Shown here: one piece after another, positions 14,301-24,598 of the stretch
Layout: every line of letters begins with the position of its first letter
Position numbering within the stretch: position 1 is the first letter of the stretch
From: Ditylenchus dipsaci
Taxonomy: Eukaryota; Nematoda; Chromadorea; Rhabditida; Anguinidae
Assembly (NCBI GenBank): GCA_004194705.1
Contig: SADC01000113.1
Coordinates: 53,372-117,371, forward strand
Reading direction: 5' to 3'
DNA: 64,000 bases
The notes under the pieces: model-generated
Database searches by the model: none
What the model was told of the DNA's origin: nothing
Seen by the model: only the letters and a program-made list of their open reading frames with translations
Program-made: the position numbers and the translations under genes

Positions 14301-17300
14301 AATCTTTGGTCCCTTTGAGCCGATAGATCTCGTTTGTTTCAAGCGGTAGTTGTGGCGCGGTGCAAAAAAACGAATAACGCTTCAAGAAAAAGCACATCCA
14401 CCCTTCCAAAATCGAAAAAGATAACAATTAAAAGTACGAGATTAAGATTTAAAAATTTAATATGAGATCACTACCTCGTAACAGTTCCATTTCTTCGTTG
14501 GTGATGATACTTGTTCTCCTCCTCTTATGAGTTCAGCCAGATCCGCATAAAAGTCGGTATTGCTTACTTGTCGGTCGCTAACATCTAGTCGCTTTTTTTG
14601 GATCCTCTGGATTCATTGCTCGCGGACTCTAAACAAAACAAGTTTCAAAAAAATTTTTAAAGCAGAAATAAAAAATTAAGCTTGTTGCTTCAGCTACTTT
14701 TGCTTGCGCATCCGTCTTCTCATGCTACTTTCTTGGGCTGAACTTCAAAGTTGCAAATTTGGTAGGGTTCTTAGGAGCCTATTCGACAGCTTACAGCTTT
14801 GTTGCCGCAATGTTGTTTCAGCAGCGTTTCTTGTACTAGACGGCCGTGATCTTCATGCAGCTGGAGTTCCGCGGAATCGCTCATTGGAAAACCAGAAGGA
14901 ATTAAAGCATCAAAACAACAAAAAATGCGCAAAAAACGTTTGTTTTCCTTCGAAACTAAAAAATCTAAAACGACAATATTTGTTGAAAAATAACTCTCCA
15001 CCCTCTAATAACTCCCCACCCCCGCAGAAGGGTTGAAAAATAACTCTCCACCCTCTAATAACTCCCCCCCCGCAGAAGGGTTGAAAAATAACTCACCGTG
15101 AAGAGTTAAGAGAATATATACTATATCATATTAATGCTTTTATAGTTTACGACTTCCTCACTGCCGAGACATTCAAAGTATACACAGGGCATGCTGCTGT
15201 AGTCAGAGATGGTTGGTTTTCTGTTTAAAAGCTTTAAAATGCAGTAAAGTTTTCTTAGTAAAATTTTTTGGGTAATTAGACATGAAACCCGTAAAATATC
15301 AGTTTGGCCCGGATAAATAACCCAAAAATTTCGGATTGCAAGTCTAGGAAACCAACTCCGGCTCCGGATGGCTATTTAGAAAATTTTGAGTACTCGACAA
15401 CCGTGTTGAGAATCGATACCGGAGTCAAAGATTTTGTTGTTAGAAGCAGATTTGAAAGGGAACCGCAAATTCAGGAGATTCGAACCGGATCCTAAATTTT
15501 ATTCAGACCGTATTTTTGGTGCGTTATCGTTTCAGCACTTTTTTCAAATGAAAAAAAAGGACGAAACGTTTCGTCCTTTTTTTTTCATTCTAAGACTGCC
15601 TTGGTCCCCCCTGTTGTTGTTTTCACTCAAGAATATTTTCATTTAATGATTGCCTTGGTCCCCCCTGTTTTTTTCGAAAATTTTAGATTGTGTCCGAACC
15701 ACCCAAACCACTCAAAACCACCTCAAGCTACTCAAAACATCCAAAAATGGCCAAAAGCACCCAACACACCCAAAACCAACCAAAACCACCCGAAACCATC
15801 CAAAGCTACTCCAAATAAAAGTTTGAAATTTTAGATGAAGCTGTGTTAGGAACCAAGTTAAAAAGTCAGTACAGATATTCAATCATGCAGAATTTTCTTG
15901 AATTAGCGGGGGACAACCATTGTCGTAGACGGCGATGGCCCTTTAAGGGTCCTGAGCGACCTTGAATGGTCGTTCAGGACCATCCGCGTACCCGGTCCTG
16001 GTCGGTCTTCACTAGTCTTAATCAATCTTTATCGGTGCAGTGTAGCACAGAATTTTCCTCATCTACACCTTAATCTTGGATATGTTGAATAATTTGTTGA
16101 GTTACATAATATTTAGACAGTTTTAATTGCTGAAAAAATTTGACACAAAATTTTAATTACCAAACGTAATTGACACATACCGATTACCACAAACTATACG
16201 AAAAATGTTAATCCAACACAAAATTTATTGGCCACTTTTAATAACACCAGAGAAGGAACAGCAAAGTGCAAATGGAATATAAGGATATGTTTATTTGTCG
16301 ATACTCTCTTCGGTGTGCTTTCCCTTGAGAGCTCCAATGACCCGGGCACGATCAGCAGCCTTGCGCTCAAGCATTCCACGGCGGTCCTTATCCAACATCA
16401 GCTTGGTAATAGAGATGTCCGAAGCATCAATCCCTGAAATGTCCACGCGTGACAATGACTTTATCATCAGTTCTGAAAAATCATGTGATCGAATTAGGAT
16501 ACAGATCTACAGAAAATGACCGGATAGGAACAGAGCGAACTCCATGTTTGTTGCGAAGATCCTTGGAGAGAGTCGCCGACACGATCTTCCTCTTAATGTG
16601 AGACGGAGCGTTGGAATGGAATTTGCGAGACTTGCGAGCCGGCGAGGAGACCAAGGATTCAGCTTCATTCTTCAAGAGGCTTCTTCAGACGCAGAAAGTA
16701 CTCTGAAAAAATAGATTTTGAACACCCGATAACATTATACAACATATCTAAGGTTGAGATTTTCGATCATTAAAAAAAATTCCAAATTATGGCGACTCAA
16801 CTATTGTCGCGCAAAATAATATGGAAACAGCATAACATTTCCATAAGAGCTAGAAAAAAATCGAAAGAAAATCAAATAAAGTCCACTCTCGATAAACCGT
16901 CACATTATGGTTACCCGATTTAGTCAGGTACACGACATTTACAGGAAATGGCACCCTCGATAAACCACCAGCAAACCGGCGTCTCCAGAGGTGGCGGTCT
17001 ATCGAGAGTGTACTGTATGCCGACAGACAATAAAAACACGAAATGCTAGTTTAAATTAAGTTGTAGATCAATTGACCTGTTGATCAATTGACCTAGAGCC
17101 GACCGATTCGTGTGTGAGCCGATTCGGTGTGGATCAATTCGATTAACGCCCCAGGATACCACTACATGAGTATCACCATCGAAGTAGCACCAGCCAGGAA
17201 GAGCTGCCTTGAGCTGCCTGAGGACCATTACCTGAGTACCAACACCTGGGGTTTCCCGGTGGCTCGAAGTGTTTGGGTGGTTTTGGGTGTTTTGGGTGGT

Positions 17301-18940
17301 GTGGGTGGTTCCAACACAATCTAAAAATTTTGCAAAAAAAAACAACAGGGGGACCAAGGCAGTCTTAGAATGAAAAAAGGACGAAACGTTTCGTCCTTTT
17401 TTTTTCATTTGAAAAAAAGGGTGGAAACAGGACTCGCTACAAAACATAACTCGCTACCACAACTCGCTACACCTTTTTATTACACTTTTTTGCAATGGGA
17501 TTTTTATTTAAGCTGCTGATTTTTCGATCATTTTTTTCCGTTTGTTGTGCATGTTTTCGTATCTATGACACAATGTATTTAAGTTCTTCTGATGGCCAAC
17601 ACTCAACTCGTGCACTCGCAAAGGATCGGAACAAAGATCGGAATGAATCGACAGCAGAGTGCTGGCTGAATACGGGCGTGATAACGGTAATTTAAAGAGG
17701 CATGCCGACGCTAATAAGAAGTGGTGCCCGGGAATTTGAATTTTTTTCCTGATCACTGAACTTCTGTACGGATTTTTCAACTTGGTTTCTAGCAAAACCA
17801 TACCTAAAATTAAATTCTAGGCCTTGTTTTGTTAGAAACCAAGTAAAAAAATCCGCACAGAAGTCAATGATTAGGAAAAAAATTGAATTCCCGGCACCAC
17901 CTCTTATTAGCGTGGGCATGCCCCTTTAAAGTTGTTCTAGAAATGTTATCACCATATGTTATTTTGTTCAAATGTTATTGTTTGTCTTTATAAAAGCGGA
18001 GAATCGGGACAGTGAAAAAATGATCAAAAAATCAGCAGCTTGAATAAAAATCCCATTGCAAAAAGGTTTAATGAAAAGGTGTAGCGAGTTGTGGTAGCGA
18101 GTAATGTTTGTAGCGAGTCGTATTGCATCCAAAAAAAGTGCTGAAACGTCCTTTTACCGTATTTTTTTAGTAAAATGACCGCGACAATACCTGAAGTCTA
18201 CAAAGTAAACACATGAACCATATTTCAATACCAAAGACACCGGCTTTTTGATTACAATTTCAAAAATAGGTATCAAATAGCTTGGAGTTGGTTACCATCC
18301 AAGATTTTCGACTATTCGGACGGAGAAAAACATGCTAAAAAAATAAATTTTCTGACGAAACCCACACTAAAAACTGCGATTCAGTTAAAAGAACTCAAAT
18401 AAATATCTAAGCAGACCACATAAATCACTGAAATTTTGATATTTAGTAGCCTGGCATCCTCATCAAAATGAAATTGTGACATCTGCGGTAAGTTAAACAC
18501 TTTTTTCTTAAATAAAAATACAAGGCATATTCCAGTGGGACGGCAAAACCCACGTGTGGAGATTCGACGAGCGAGCTAAGAGATCAATCAACCCAGACTC
18601 TTCTGTGACTGGCGATGAGGACAGTTGCGATGAAAACTATGAGCCCATTAGAAAACGTTTTGTAGACTACAGGCGCAGGACTGGGTCCAACAGAAGGGCT
18701 ATTAGAAGTCAAGATCTGGGAAGTCAAGGCTCTGCAATTGCTACTACAAAAAGGTGAACTTCGAATTCCAAAGAAATTACATACATTTTGATAAAACATG
18801 AATTTTGCTGCAGGAAAAAACAAGAGATTTCAGCTCAGACGATGAAGAATGAGAAAATACACAAAATTTATCAAAAAGTGTGCCTTACGAAATTCCACTA
18901 CTTGAAAAATAAATTTCATGAGTATTTCGGAGAGTGCTAA
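5388..18940 (+). CDS. DCAF11: DCAF11/WDR23, WD40 substrate receptor of CUL4-DDB1
   Basis: Recruits substrates to CUL4-DDB1; in animals WDR23 is known to restrain Nrf2/SKN-1. Exons by phase: 5388-5667, 6279-6484, 7532-7753, 8468-8748, 8814-8914, 9801-9941, 9989-10049, 11871-12023, 12073-12221, 12276-12311, 13559-13627, 13678-13709, 13754-13937, 15146-15211, 18447-18487, 18536-18753, 18816-18940. The N-terminus is low complexity and serine-rich; WD repeats run from [12 protein letters not shown] to [13 protein letters not shown] and include WDRR and WDLR (WDxR motifs typical of DDB1-binding receptors) and family blocks [15 protein letters not shown] and [13 protein letters not shown]. Breaks: exon 11871-12023 is two bases short near 11930 (GQ to GGASD); the 13937/15146 junction is one base out of phase; one more A near 18820 would give an acidic SSDDEE end at 18852 instead of the longer tail. 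Introns hold several transposons and the RPL26-like copy. Confidence 0.93.
6569..6720. mobile_element. Left end of a pogo/Tigger-like element
   Basis: Starts TA|CAGTCGAGTCCCGCATTAG, followed by the word TGTACACTAATG and variants four times, the layout of the other pogo-type ends in this window. No matching right end was found downstream, so the right limit is approximate. It lies in the DCAF11 intron 6485-7531. Confidence 0.55.
7197..7268. mobile_element. Fragment of a pogo-like terminal repeat
   Basis: Contains GTTATAGCGAGGGTTTCGTT and TATCGAGGG next to CCTTGGAACCGGC, the cap/word/GGNACCGG layout of pogo-type ends elsewhere here (compare 35055-35180). No partner end was found. Confidence 0.4.
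10154..11560. mobile_element. hAT-like non-autonomous element with TTCGAA-type words
   Basis: Left end TAGGGTTGTCAAAAGTTCG, right end the complement (CGATTCGACAACCCTA). Flanks CTTTAAAG and TTTAAAAG are near-identical 8-mers, as expected of hAT insertion. Next to each cap lie self-complementary words (TTCGAAATTTTCGAA left, TCGAACGTTCGA right). No transposase. It sits in the DCAF11 intron 10050-11870 and is itself interrupted by the CCGTAT MITE at 10787-10903. Confidence 0.7.
10787..10903. mobile_element. CCGTAT-family MITE
   Basis: 117-bp element with long terminal inverted repeats (CCGTATTTATTCTAATAGA...) flanked by TA on both sides. The inner word (GAACACC/GGTGTTCTAT) is repeated. It is inserted in the hAT-like element at 10154-11560, so it is younger. 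The terminus resembles those at 13969, 37204 and 49990. Confidence 0.85.
12403..13411. mobile_element. pogo-like element with GTGTCAGATAAACGA words
   Basis: TA-flanked 1.0-kb element. Ends CAGTCGACTGTCGTTTATCT and its complement (...AACGAGAGTCGACTG). The word TGTCAGATAAACGAG (or TCAGTTAACTGAG) is reiterated several times beside each end. The centre (about 12713-13015) is a long imperfect palindrome with TTTTGGCCGTACTCGCTCAA arms and a repeated TCTATGGCCAAAA. No complete transposase. In the DCAF11 intron 12312-13558. Confidence 0.85.
13969..15120 (-). mobile_element. Degenerate CCGTAT-family pogo element with transposase-ORF remnant
   Basis: The left end TA|CCGTATTTACTCTAATAA is followed by CTCC/ATAACTCC word repeats; the right end holds the same words inverted and tandemly duplicated (14995-15100), so the exact right limit is uncertain. 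On the minus strand near 14900-14760 a remnant reads [17 protein letters not shown], matching MSDQEAEELQLHDDEGQMV at 37672 in the intact relative. It lies in the DCAF11 intron 13938-15145. Confidence 0.6.
16291..16668 (-). pseudogene. RPL26: RPL26 (uL24)-like copy lacking the central KOW region
   Basis: RPL26 is a 60S protein at the polypeptide exit region. Exons on the minus strand: 16668-16521 and 16472-16291 (TAA), with a 48-base intron. The N-terminal part has [17 protein letters not shown] and [13 protein letters not shown]; after the intron [12 protein letters not shown] joins straight to [20 protein letters not shown] and ends [11 protein letters not shown]. About 45 residues of the family (most of the KOW/core region) are missing at a TTTCAG that itself resembles an acceptor, as if deletion fused an exon to a downstream intron end. 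Reading from the ATG (MKLNP) also needs one extra T in CCTTGG. The retained intron argues against retroposition. It lies antisense in a DCAF11 intron inside an inverted-repeat structure; a working RPL26 gene presumably exists elsewhere. Confidence 0.82.
16872..17020. mobile_element. pogo-like MITE with CTCGATAAACC words
   Basis: Left AGTCCACTCTCGATAAACC, right GGTCTATCGAGAGTGTACTG followed by TA; an internal CCCTCGATAAACC copy. A small degenerate member of the pogo-type set, inside the structure holding the RPL26-like copy. Confidence 0.6.
17430..18121. mobile_element. Inverted-repeat element with ACTCGCTAC words
   Basis: Arms of ~110 bases: ACTCGCTAC repeated three times, then CAATGGGATTTTTATT and GCTGCTGATTTTTCGATCA, mirrored at the right end (ending GTAGCGAGTC). 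A TTTAAAGG-family MITE (17691-17930) is inserted in the middle. No transposase. Confidence 0.75.
17691..17930. mobile_element. TTTAAAGG-family palindromic MITE
   Basis: Near-palindrome of 240 bases: TTTAAAGAGGCATGCC at the left, GGGCATGCCCCTTTAAA at the right, with internal ACTTCTGTACGGATTTTTCA and GGTTTCTAGCAAAACC arms around a short centre (CTAGGCCTTG). Other copies or subfamilies: 22657, 33930-36208, 43613, 50435, 58986, with related ends at 15905-15950, 36345-36400 and 61025. Confidence 0.8.
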
Positions 18941-19654
18941 CAATGCGATTCCATGATTCTTGTCAATAGCATTCATTATTATTGTGATAATACGTGTATT
19001 TGTTTGATTATTGATATTTGACAGTTTCACAATTCGAAAAACATTTTTGTGTTCTAATTAAAGTGATGTGATGTAATAAAATGTATTTATAGTTGACCTG
19101 GCATTCAAACATTTTTAAGACACTTAAACATTTATTTGATGATTAGACTAAATGCCTATTCGTGCACACTAGATATTATACAACGAGCGACTGATAATGA
19201 GACTTTCTGTAGGCAGGCTTCTGACGCTGGAAAATGGATATAGAGAAAACGCAGTAGCATTGCAGAAAATAAATATACAAGGTACAGTCGACTCAGCTAT
19301 AGGGATAAGAAAATGTTAGAAAATATTCTAATTAAAACACTATAACAATCGAAAACGGTGTAGGTAAAATGACCTCTGGGCGGGGTTTAGCCCAGTACCC
19401 CCACCCCAGTGTCAGATTTTTCTGGCTGCGCCTCTGGCCGAGACATTTGTCTACATTAATTCGAAAAACGTTTAGTAGTTATCAATGAAAATGCTTCTAA
19501 TAAATAAAATTTGAAAAAAAAATTGAATTTATTTATTCCTACACACAGTGGGAATTTCAGTGAGCTCACTCACTCTCACTCCCGGTCTTTTTCATTCTCA
19601 TTCTTATTCTCACTGCCCTAAAATTTCCACCCTCACTGTGACTATCATTCTCAC
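18941..19654. other. Region after DCAF11; no gene seen
   Basis: Holds possible polyadenylation signals for DCAF11 (AATAAA at 18907 and near 19077) and an isolated pogo cap TACAGTCGACT near 19284. From ~19546 a CACTCTCACTC-rich stretch starts that resumes at 20690-20730 beyond the nested hAT element, so it may be the flank of a still older element. Confidence 0.45.
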
Positions 19655-20663
19655 CAGTGTTTGGACTTTCAGAAAAGGGTCGTACTTCGTACTGCTAAAT
19701 TTTAACCGTCGTACTTCGTACTCGTACCTCGTACCACGAAAATTTTCGCGCGTACTTTGTACTCGTACTATGAAAATTTAGGCTCTCACTTTGTACAAAA
19801 ACGCATTAGGTATTCAGGGAATTATTTGAAAAAATTATTTTGCAATGTCTTTTTCATTAAAAGACATTAAAATCCGGCTTTGCAGTGATAAAGCGCTACT
19901 ATTTGCTTTGTGACTTATAAATACCGGGTGGGGCAAAAGTTCGTCCGGAAAATTATTCCATGAATATCTTATATATTATCTTATCTTTTTTATCTTACTG
20001 TGTACTATTTTAAAGCCCTGATTATTCTCTTTCATTTTATCTTCACACAAAGCTTACGACACACAGAACTGGATTGCTGAGAACTTTCCTGATTTCATCA
20101 AAGTTGACCCAGACTGGAGAAACCCGATTGGAGACTGGCCACCCAACTCGCCGGACCTGAATGTGATGGATCTTTCGTATGGCCGTATCTTCAGTCAAAG
20201 GCCTGCTCCAAGCCTCACAAGACAATTGCTGCACTGAAGGCTTCCCTTGTGAAAGAATGGGATGCAATTCCGCAGAAGATGATTCAAGATGCCATGGACA
20301 ATTTCCCTAAAAGACTCAAGTTATGTATTGATGCAAATGGTGGTCATTTTATTGAATGAAATAGACGTTTGATATACCATTAGAAAGAGTAAGAATAGGG
20401 CTTTAAAATGATATATAAACAAAAATTATTAAAGCTTAAAAATTTGTGTAAAAATTGATTTCTATTTTCCGGACGAACTTTTGCCCCACCCGTACTTGTA
20501 TTTTCACGCTGTTCGTACTCGTACCTTTCTTCTCGTACTTCGTACTCGTACCTCGTGCCACAAAAATATTAGCTCGTACCTCGTCCTTCGTACCTCTGAA
20601 ACTTCTTCTCGTACTTCGTACTCGTAGTACGAATACGTGTACGAGTACGAGGTCCAAACACTG
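19655..20663. mobile_element. hAT-like element with CGTACTCGTAC words, carrying a mariner
   Basis: Ends CAGTGTTTGGAC and GTCCAAACACTG, flanked by ATTCTCAC and ATTCTCAA (7 of 8 identical). Both sides carry many reiterations of CGTACTTCGTACTCGTACC. The mariner-like element 19925-20492 sits inside. Ends and duplication length fit hAT; no hAT transposase is present. Confidence 0.8.
19925..20492 (+). mobile_element. Deleted mariner/IS630-type element
   Basis: Terminal inverted repeats CGGGTGGGGCAAAAGTTCGT on both ends with TA(C) flanks. Only the 3' third of a transposase remains (about 20051-20358, + strand): WIAENFPDFIKVDPDW, GDWPPNSPDLNVMD, SLVKEWDAIPQKMIQDAMD, stop TGA. The NSPDLN motif holds a catalytic acidic residue of this superfamily; the first two catalytic acids are deleted, and one base is missing around 20165-20200. 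Not autonomous. Confidence 0.88.
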
Positions 20664-20734
20664 ATTCTCAATGCCCCAAAATATTTTCAATCCCACTCTC
20701 AATCACTGACTGAAAATCAGAGTGAGTGCAAACA

Positions 20735-20845
20735 CTGCTCTGTATGCATGAAAAAAGCATGCATACCAGAGTTTCTGTATCCAGCAGGCGCCAGTATTCA
20801 AAACTATGTTCAAAATCTTCATTTTTTTCGCTAGTGGTCCCTCTA
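20735..20845. repeat. SINE-like repeat, copy B (partial)
   Basis: Shares TGCATGAAAAAAGCATGCAT, CCAGAG and GGCGCCAGTATTCAAAACTA with 29437-29640, and the TGCATAC palindrome with 47940-48130. Only the downstream half of the family is present. Confidence 0.55.
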
Positions 20846-20990
20846 AAATAAGTATTTCCTCGTTTGTCCCTTCCTCTCCTAATACCAATTACCCTTAAAT
20901 TTCTTTTTTACTCATTTTATGGCAAAATAACTACTTGAAAATGTTTTTAGACACTTCTAAAAAACTTGATCTAGGGAAGGGGGCTATGAC

Positions 20991-21660
20991 CAGGGCTGCC
21001 AACCCGAAATGAAAAAAAAGCGGCATTTTGAGGTAAAAAAGCGGACAAAGCGGCATTTCATTTCTAAAAAAGCGGCAAAAAAGCGGAATTTTCAAACACG
21101 CTTAAAATACATCAGAAACAACATTTATTCAGCAAACTCGTACTTTTCTACAGTTTCGGCCTTTTCTAACAACAGTTTTTTGGCTCGAAAATACTCATAC
21201 GCATCAACATACGCATCACGAAATTACACTCGACGCAAAGAAGGCATTGATAGTGGAGGCGATGAAGCTGTTCTTTTCTTTCTGTACATAGTGCATTTAT
21301 CATCGAGAATAGACTCTCACAATATGCATTTGACGAAAAGATGTTTAGGAGGGCAGAGACCAGTTTCAGGTGGACCATGTTGTTGTTACAAAAAATCACT
21401 GCCCATTTTTGCCGATGTCCAGTTCGGTGAACTTCTCTTCTTTGCTGAGCTCCTGCAGATTTGCTTCAACCTCGATGATTTCCTCCAGTAGTGTGTCCAA
21501 TTCTTCTGCATTATTTGAAACGAAATGCTTGTATGCAGTAGATTTTTCTTGAGAAACTAGTGGACAGAAGGCCTTTTTGTGCCGTTTCTGGAATTTTGAA
21601 ATTTCGACTTTTTGCTTGTTTTACCATGTTTTCTACATGAGACTTGTCAAAAAGAGCCTC
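20991..21660 (-). mobile_element. hAT transposon remnant with C-terminal dimerisation domain
   Basis: Begins CAGGGCTGCCAACCCG, a typical hAT end, followed by AAAGCGGCATTT words. On the minus strand (about 21560-21166) are decayed transposase pieces: NNAEELDTLLEEIIEVEANL, then, one frame away, LLNIFSSNAYCESLFSMINA, matching the hATC dimerisation region (the NA-CE-FS-MN pattern). The other end was not found, so the right limit is a guess. Confidence 0.7.
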
Positions 21661-21751
21661 TAAATGCATTTTCGATTAAAAGCCTTGCTCGGAATTATGT
21701 CTAAGGTGAGTGTTTGCGCGCATCTCTAACCAGTCCCTTCACAGCTAATTT

Positions 21752-22584
21752 TAATCCAGTGGTACGCCAGAAAGTGCCACTGATTGCCCACTAATTACGG
21801 TACTTGTGCACTTGGGGGACCCTTTTTGGTTAACTGTAAATATGGTTTAAACGTCTCCTACGTAATTTTTATACGTCAGAGACAATAAAAAAGTTGTTTC
21901 CTAAGAATTTCCGCACTAAAAAGTGAAGCTTTCAAAAAAATTGGTTACCGAACGTTGGCCGATGCCTTGATCCCCCAAGTAAAATATCTTATATTAAGTA
22001 TCCTACCACGTTTGGTCACTGGAGCTGGCAAAAAGAGTCTTTAATGCATTTTTTGATCAATCAATCTTTTGAAAAAATCAATTCTTGAAAAATGGCCAAA
22101 ATTTGAAAAATTTGGAAAAACGTGGATTTTGCCCATTTTTCAAGAAATTGATTTTTTCAAAAGACCATATCTCAGCATTCATATTTTTAAAAGACATTAT
22201 GTGAAATGAATTATGTAGATCTTGAGCTGCGTTACAATATGGTGTGACAACTTGTCATGACGCTTGAAACTCATATATCATTGGATCAGTTAAAGTGATG
22301 AAAACGCTGGTCAACTTCTAAAAATGACCTGACAGGTGTTTGAAGCCGAATGATGTCTTATTCAAAATAATGAAGCTAAGTTCAATATGCCATTTGAAAG
22401 AGGAGATATATTGCTACAAATGGTATATTGGAATATTTTTCGTCATAGATCAACTACCTAAACAAAGCTTAAAAAAGGACGGGAACTTTTGAACCACACG
22501 GTAGTAATCCACTGGATTATCTCTGGATCAATAACTAAGTAGCATTCCACTGGCACTTTGTGGCGTACCAATGGATCAAATTAA
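21752..22584. mobile_element. Inverted-repeat element with CCAGTGGTACGCC words
   Basis: Left AATCCAGTGGTACGCCAGAA and AGTGCCACTG; right mirrored CACTGGCACTTTGTGGCGTA then CCAATGGAT. The interior holds another inverted pair (TTTTTCAAGAAATTGATTT). Related word arrays occur at 29239-29418. No transposase. Confidence 0.6.
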
Positions 22585-22656
22585 CGTAGCGTGGTCTTCA
22601 GGGTATGGTCTTTTATAATTGAAAATGCATGCTGCGGTTTTTAAGCTGGGGTTTTC

Positions 22657-22891
22657 TTTAAAGGGCATGCCCACGCTAATAAGAGGTGTGCCAGGAATTA
22701 AAATTTTTTCCTAATCATTGTACTTCTGTACGGATTTTTTTAACTTGGTTTCTAACAAACAAGGCCTAGAATTTAATTTTAAGTATGGTTTTGTTAGAAA
22801 TCAAGTTGAAAAATCCGTACAGAAGTTCAATGATTAAGAAATTTTTGAATACCCGGCACCACCTCTGATTAGCGTGGGTATGCCCCTTTAA
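22657..22891. mobile_element. TTTAAAGG-family palindromic MITE
   Basis: TTTAAAGGGCATGCCCACGC at the left and its near-complement at the right (GCGTGGGTATGCCCCTTTA), with the family's TTCTGTACGGATTTTT and GGTTTCTAACAAA arms and CTAGAATTTAATTTTA centre. Close to the copy at 17691-17930. Confidence 0.8.
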
Positions 22892-22979
22892 GATAAAATT
22901 GCGGTTGACCAATCAGTCTTTATTAAATTTGTTAAAATCTTGCAATCCGTATTTTTTCTAAGGTTATACCTAGTTGTAC

Positions 22980-23517
22980 ACAGTAAAATACTAGTTTCAC
23001 CAGTAAATTTGAATTTCAAACAAAATACTTATTTCAACAAGTAAATTTCGCAAGAATTTAAAATTTTAAGTCAGAAAATATGTTCAACTGGTCGAAATCC
23101 GACCCTAGGGTGGTCAAAAGCCCTGAAAGTTGGTTTTTTGGTGTTGACTGAAGGGAAGGGGTAAACGTTTTGTGAAATTCGAAAATTTCAGGTTTGGTGG
23201 TTTTTGAGTGTCTACGGTGAAATTCTGAGCGATTAAGCCGATCGGACTGGAATTCTGACCCGCCTACTCGAATTTTCGCAAAAATTTACCCCCCTCCCCC
23301 TTCAGTCAACCCCCGAAAAACCAACTTTCAGGGGCTTCTGGCCACTCTGGGTGGGATTTCGACCAGTTGGACATATTTTCTGACTGAAAAATTTAATTCC
23401 AGCAAAATTTACTTGTAGAAATCAGTAATTTACTGGTAGAAATAAGTATTTTGTTTGAAATTCAAATTTACTTGTGAAAAGAATTAATTTACTGGTGAAA
23501 AGTAGTATTTTACTGGG
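22980..23517. repeat. Long foldback element A (ACTGGTGAAA arms, shared core)
   Basis: Imperfect palindrome of ~540 bases. The outer arms consist of CAGTAAAATACTAGTTTCACC-like words; the inner core (23100-23350) has GAAAGTTGGTTTTTTGG, a GGGGTAAAC block and GATTAAGCCGATCGGACTGG. The same core occurs in foldback B (25784-26577) with quite different outer arms. No ORF. Confidence 0.8.
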
Positions 23518-23804
23518 TGAAAACAGTTAGAGCCTTTTTTTCAATAAGTCGGCACCTAAATTCATTTTTCGCAGTGCTCGAAGAGTTTTTTTTTCATATT
23601 TACCACGGAAAAGTCGGATCCTAACTTTTTTTGTTCTGGTACAGTTTTTCACGTGTACTATTTTTATGTAAGGGAGCATGGGTGTTTGCTAGTGATGAAG
23701 TGTCCCAATAACCGGTATGAAGTCCGCGACTATTTCAAGGAGATGAAAAGTCTTTTGAGAGCAAGAAATTACTTTTTTCCCAGACTGCATCTATGACTTC
23801 AATA

Positions 23805-24466
23805 CAGTCGAACCTCCCAATAACGATCACCCTAGAGACCCGCCTCAGCTGATCGTTATTGGGAGGTGATCGTTAATAAGAGTGATCGTTATTGAGAGTG
23901 GCATTTCCAATAAAAACAAAAGCTGAATGTTAATGAGAGTTTTTGACGGAGCTTTAAAGTTTCATTCAAAATTTCAGCAAAATTTCAACACCATAACATT
24001 TCTATTTCAATGATTGGCTTGAAGGAAAAAATAAATAAACGCAACACAAAATACATAAAAAGGCAATCTTGATACAGTATTTGGGTCGGATATGTGTGTT
24101 TGAGTGTCGCCATTTGAGTAGTTCCGTTGTGCCAGTTATAACTTTTTTTTCTGAGAGATTTTTATGAGGCGAGTTTGTACTCATTGGAAAGCTCTTTCAA
24201 CGGCCGAGGACCTTTCGCATAAAGATCTGGGGTTTGTTGCAAAAAAAAAACTTTTAAGATTTTGCCTTTACAATTTAAAAATTTATTTTGATATGGTTTC
24301 AACTCAAGACAATGGCGACGATAGGCGCCTTTTGCCCCTTGTAAAAATATAGGAAACTGTGACAAATTACAAAAGCAGCCAAAAACTTGAAACTTTGTGA
24401 AATATTCATGGCGGCAGTTCAAAAATAACATTTTTGCATGGGTGAACGTTATTGAGAGTGTATATT
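23805..24466. mobile_element. pogo-like element with AATAACGATCACC words
   Basis: Starts TA|CAGTCGAACCTCCCAATAAC, with GTGATCGTTATTGAGAG words close behind; ends in AACGTTATTGAGAGTGTATA without the full CGACTG cap, so the right end is truncated or mutated. Confidence 0.65.
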
Positions 24467-24598
24467 ATGAACAGAAACACCATTTTTTCACTTGCCGAGT
24501 TTTCACTTGAAGCTGCTCAAGACATCAAGTCAATAGTTTCGTAATTTTATTAAAATTTTATAGGATATTTCCTAAAAATCAAAATATCGATCGATATA

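Larger units (their letters stand above)
15509..18166. mobile_element. Composite inverted-repeat structure enclosing the RPL26-like copy
   Basis: The left arm (15525-15735) and right arm (17270-17425) are inverted copies: both hold GGACGAAACGTTTCGTCC, a GGGGGACCAAGGCAGTCTTA block and a run of CCAAACCACC/GGTGGTTTGG words. The outermost left motif CGTTTCAGCACTTTTTT reappears inverted at 18136-18152, beyond a second element (17430-18121) that seems to have inserted near the right end. The enclosed ~1.5 kb includes the RPL26-like exons. This resembles a transposon that captured host DNA, but limits and target duplication are not firm. Confidence 0.5.

Noticed and set aside
9801..18940. Reading DCAF11 as a pseudogene because of frame breaks
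   Set aside because: Splice phases, WD motifs and residues on both sides of each break are intact, and similar one-base losses affect unrelated genes in the window.
20436..20702. 88-codon minus-strand ORF and its plus-strand mirror
   Set aside because: Arises from CGTACTCGTAC word arrays at the hAT-like right end.
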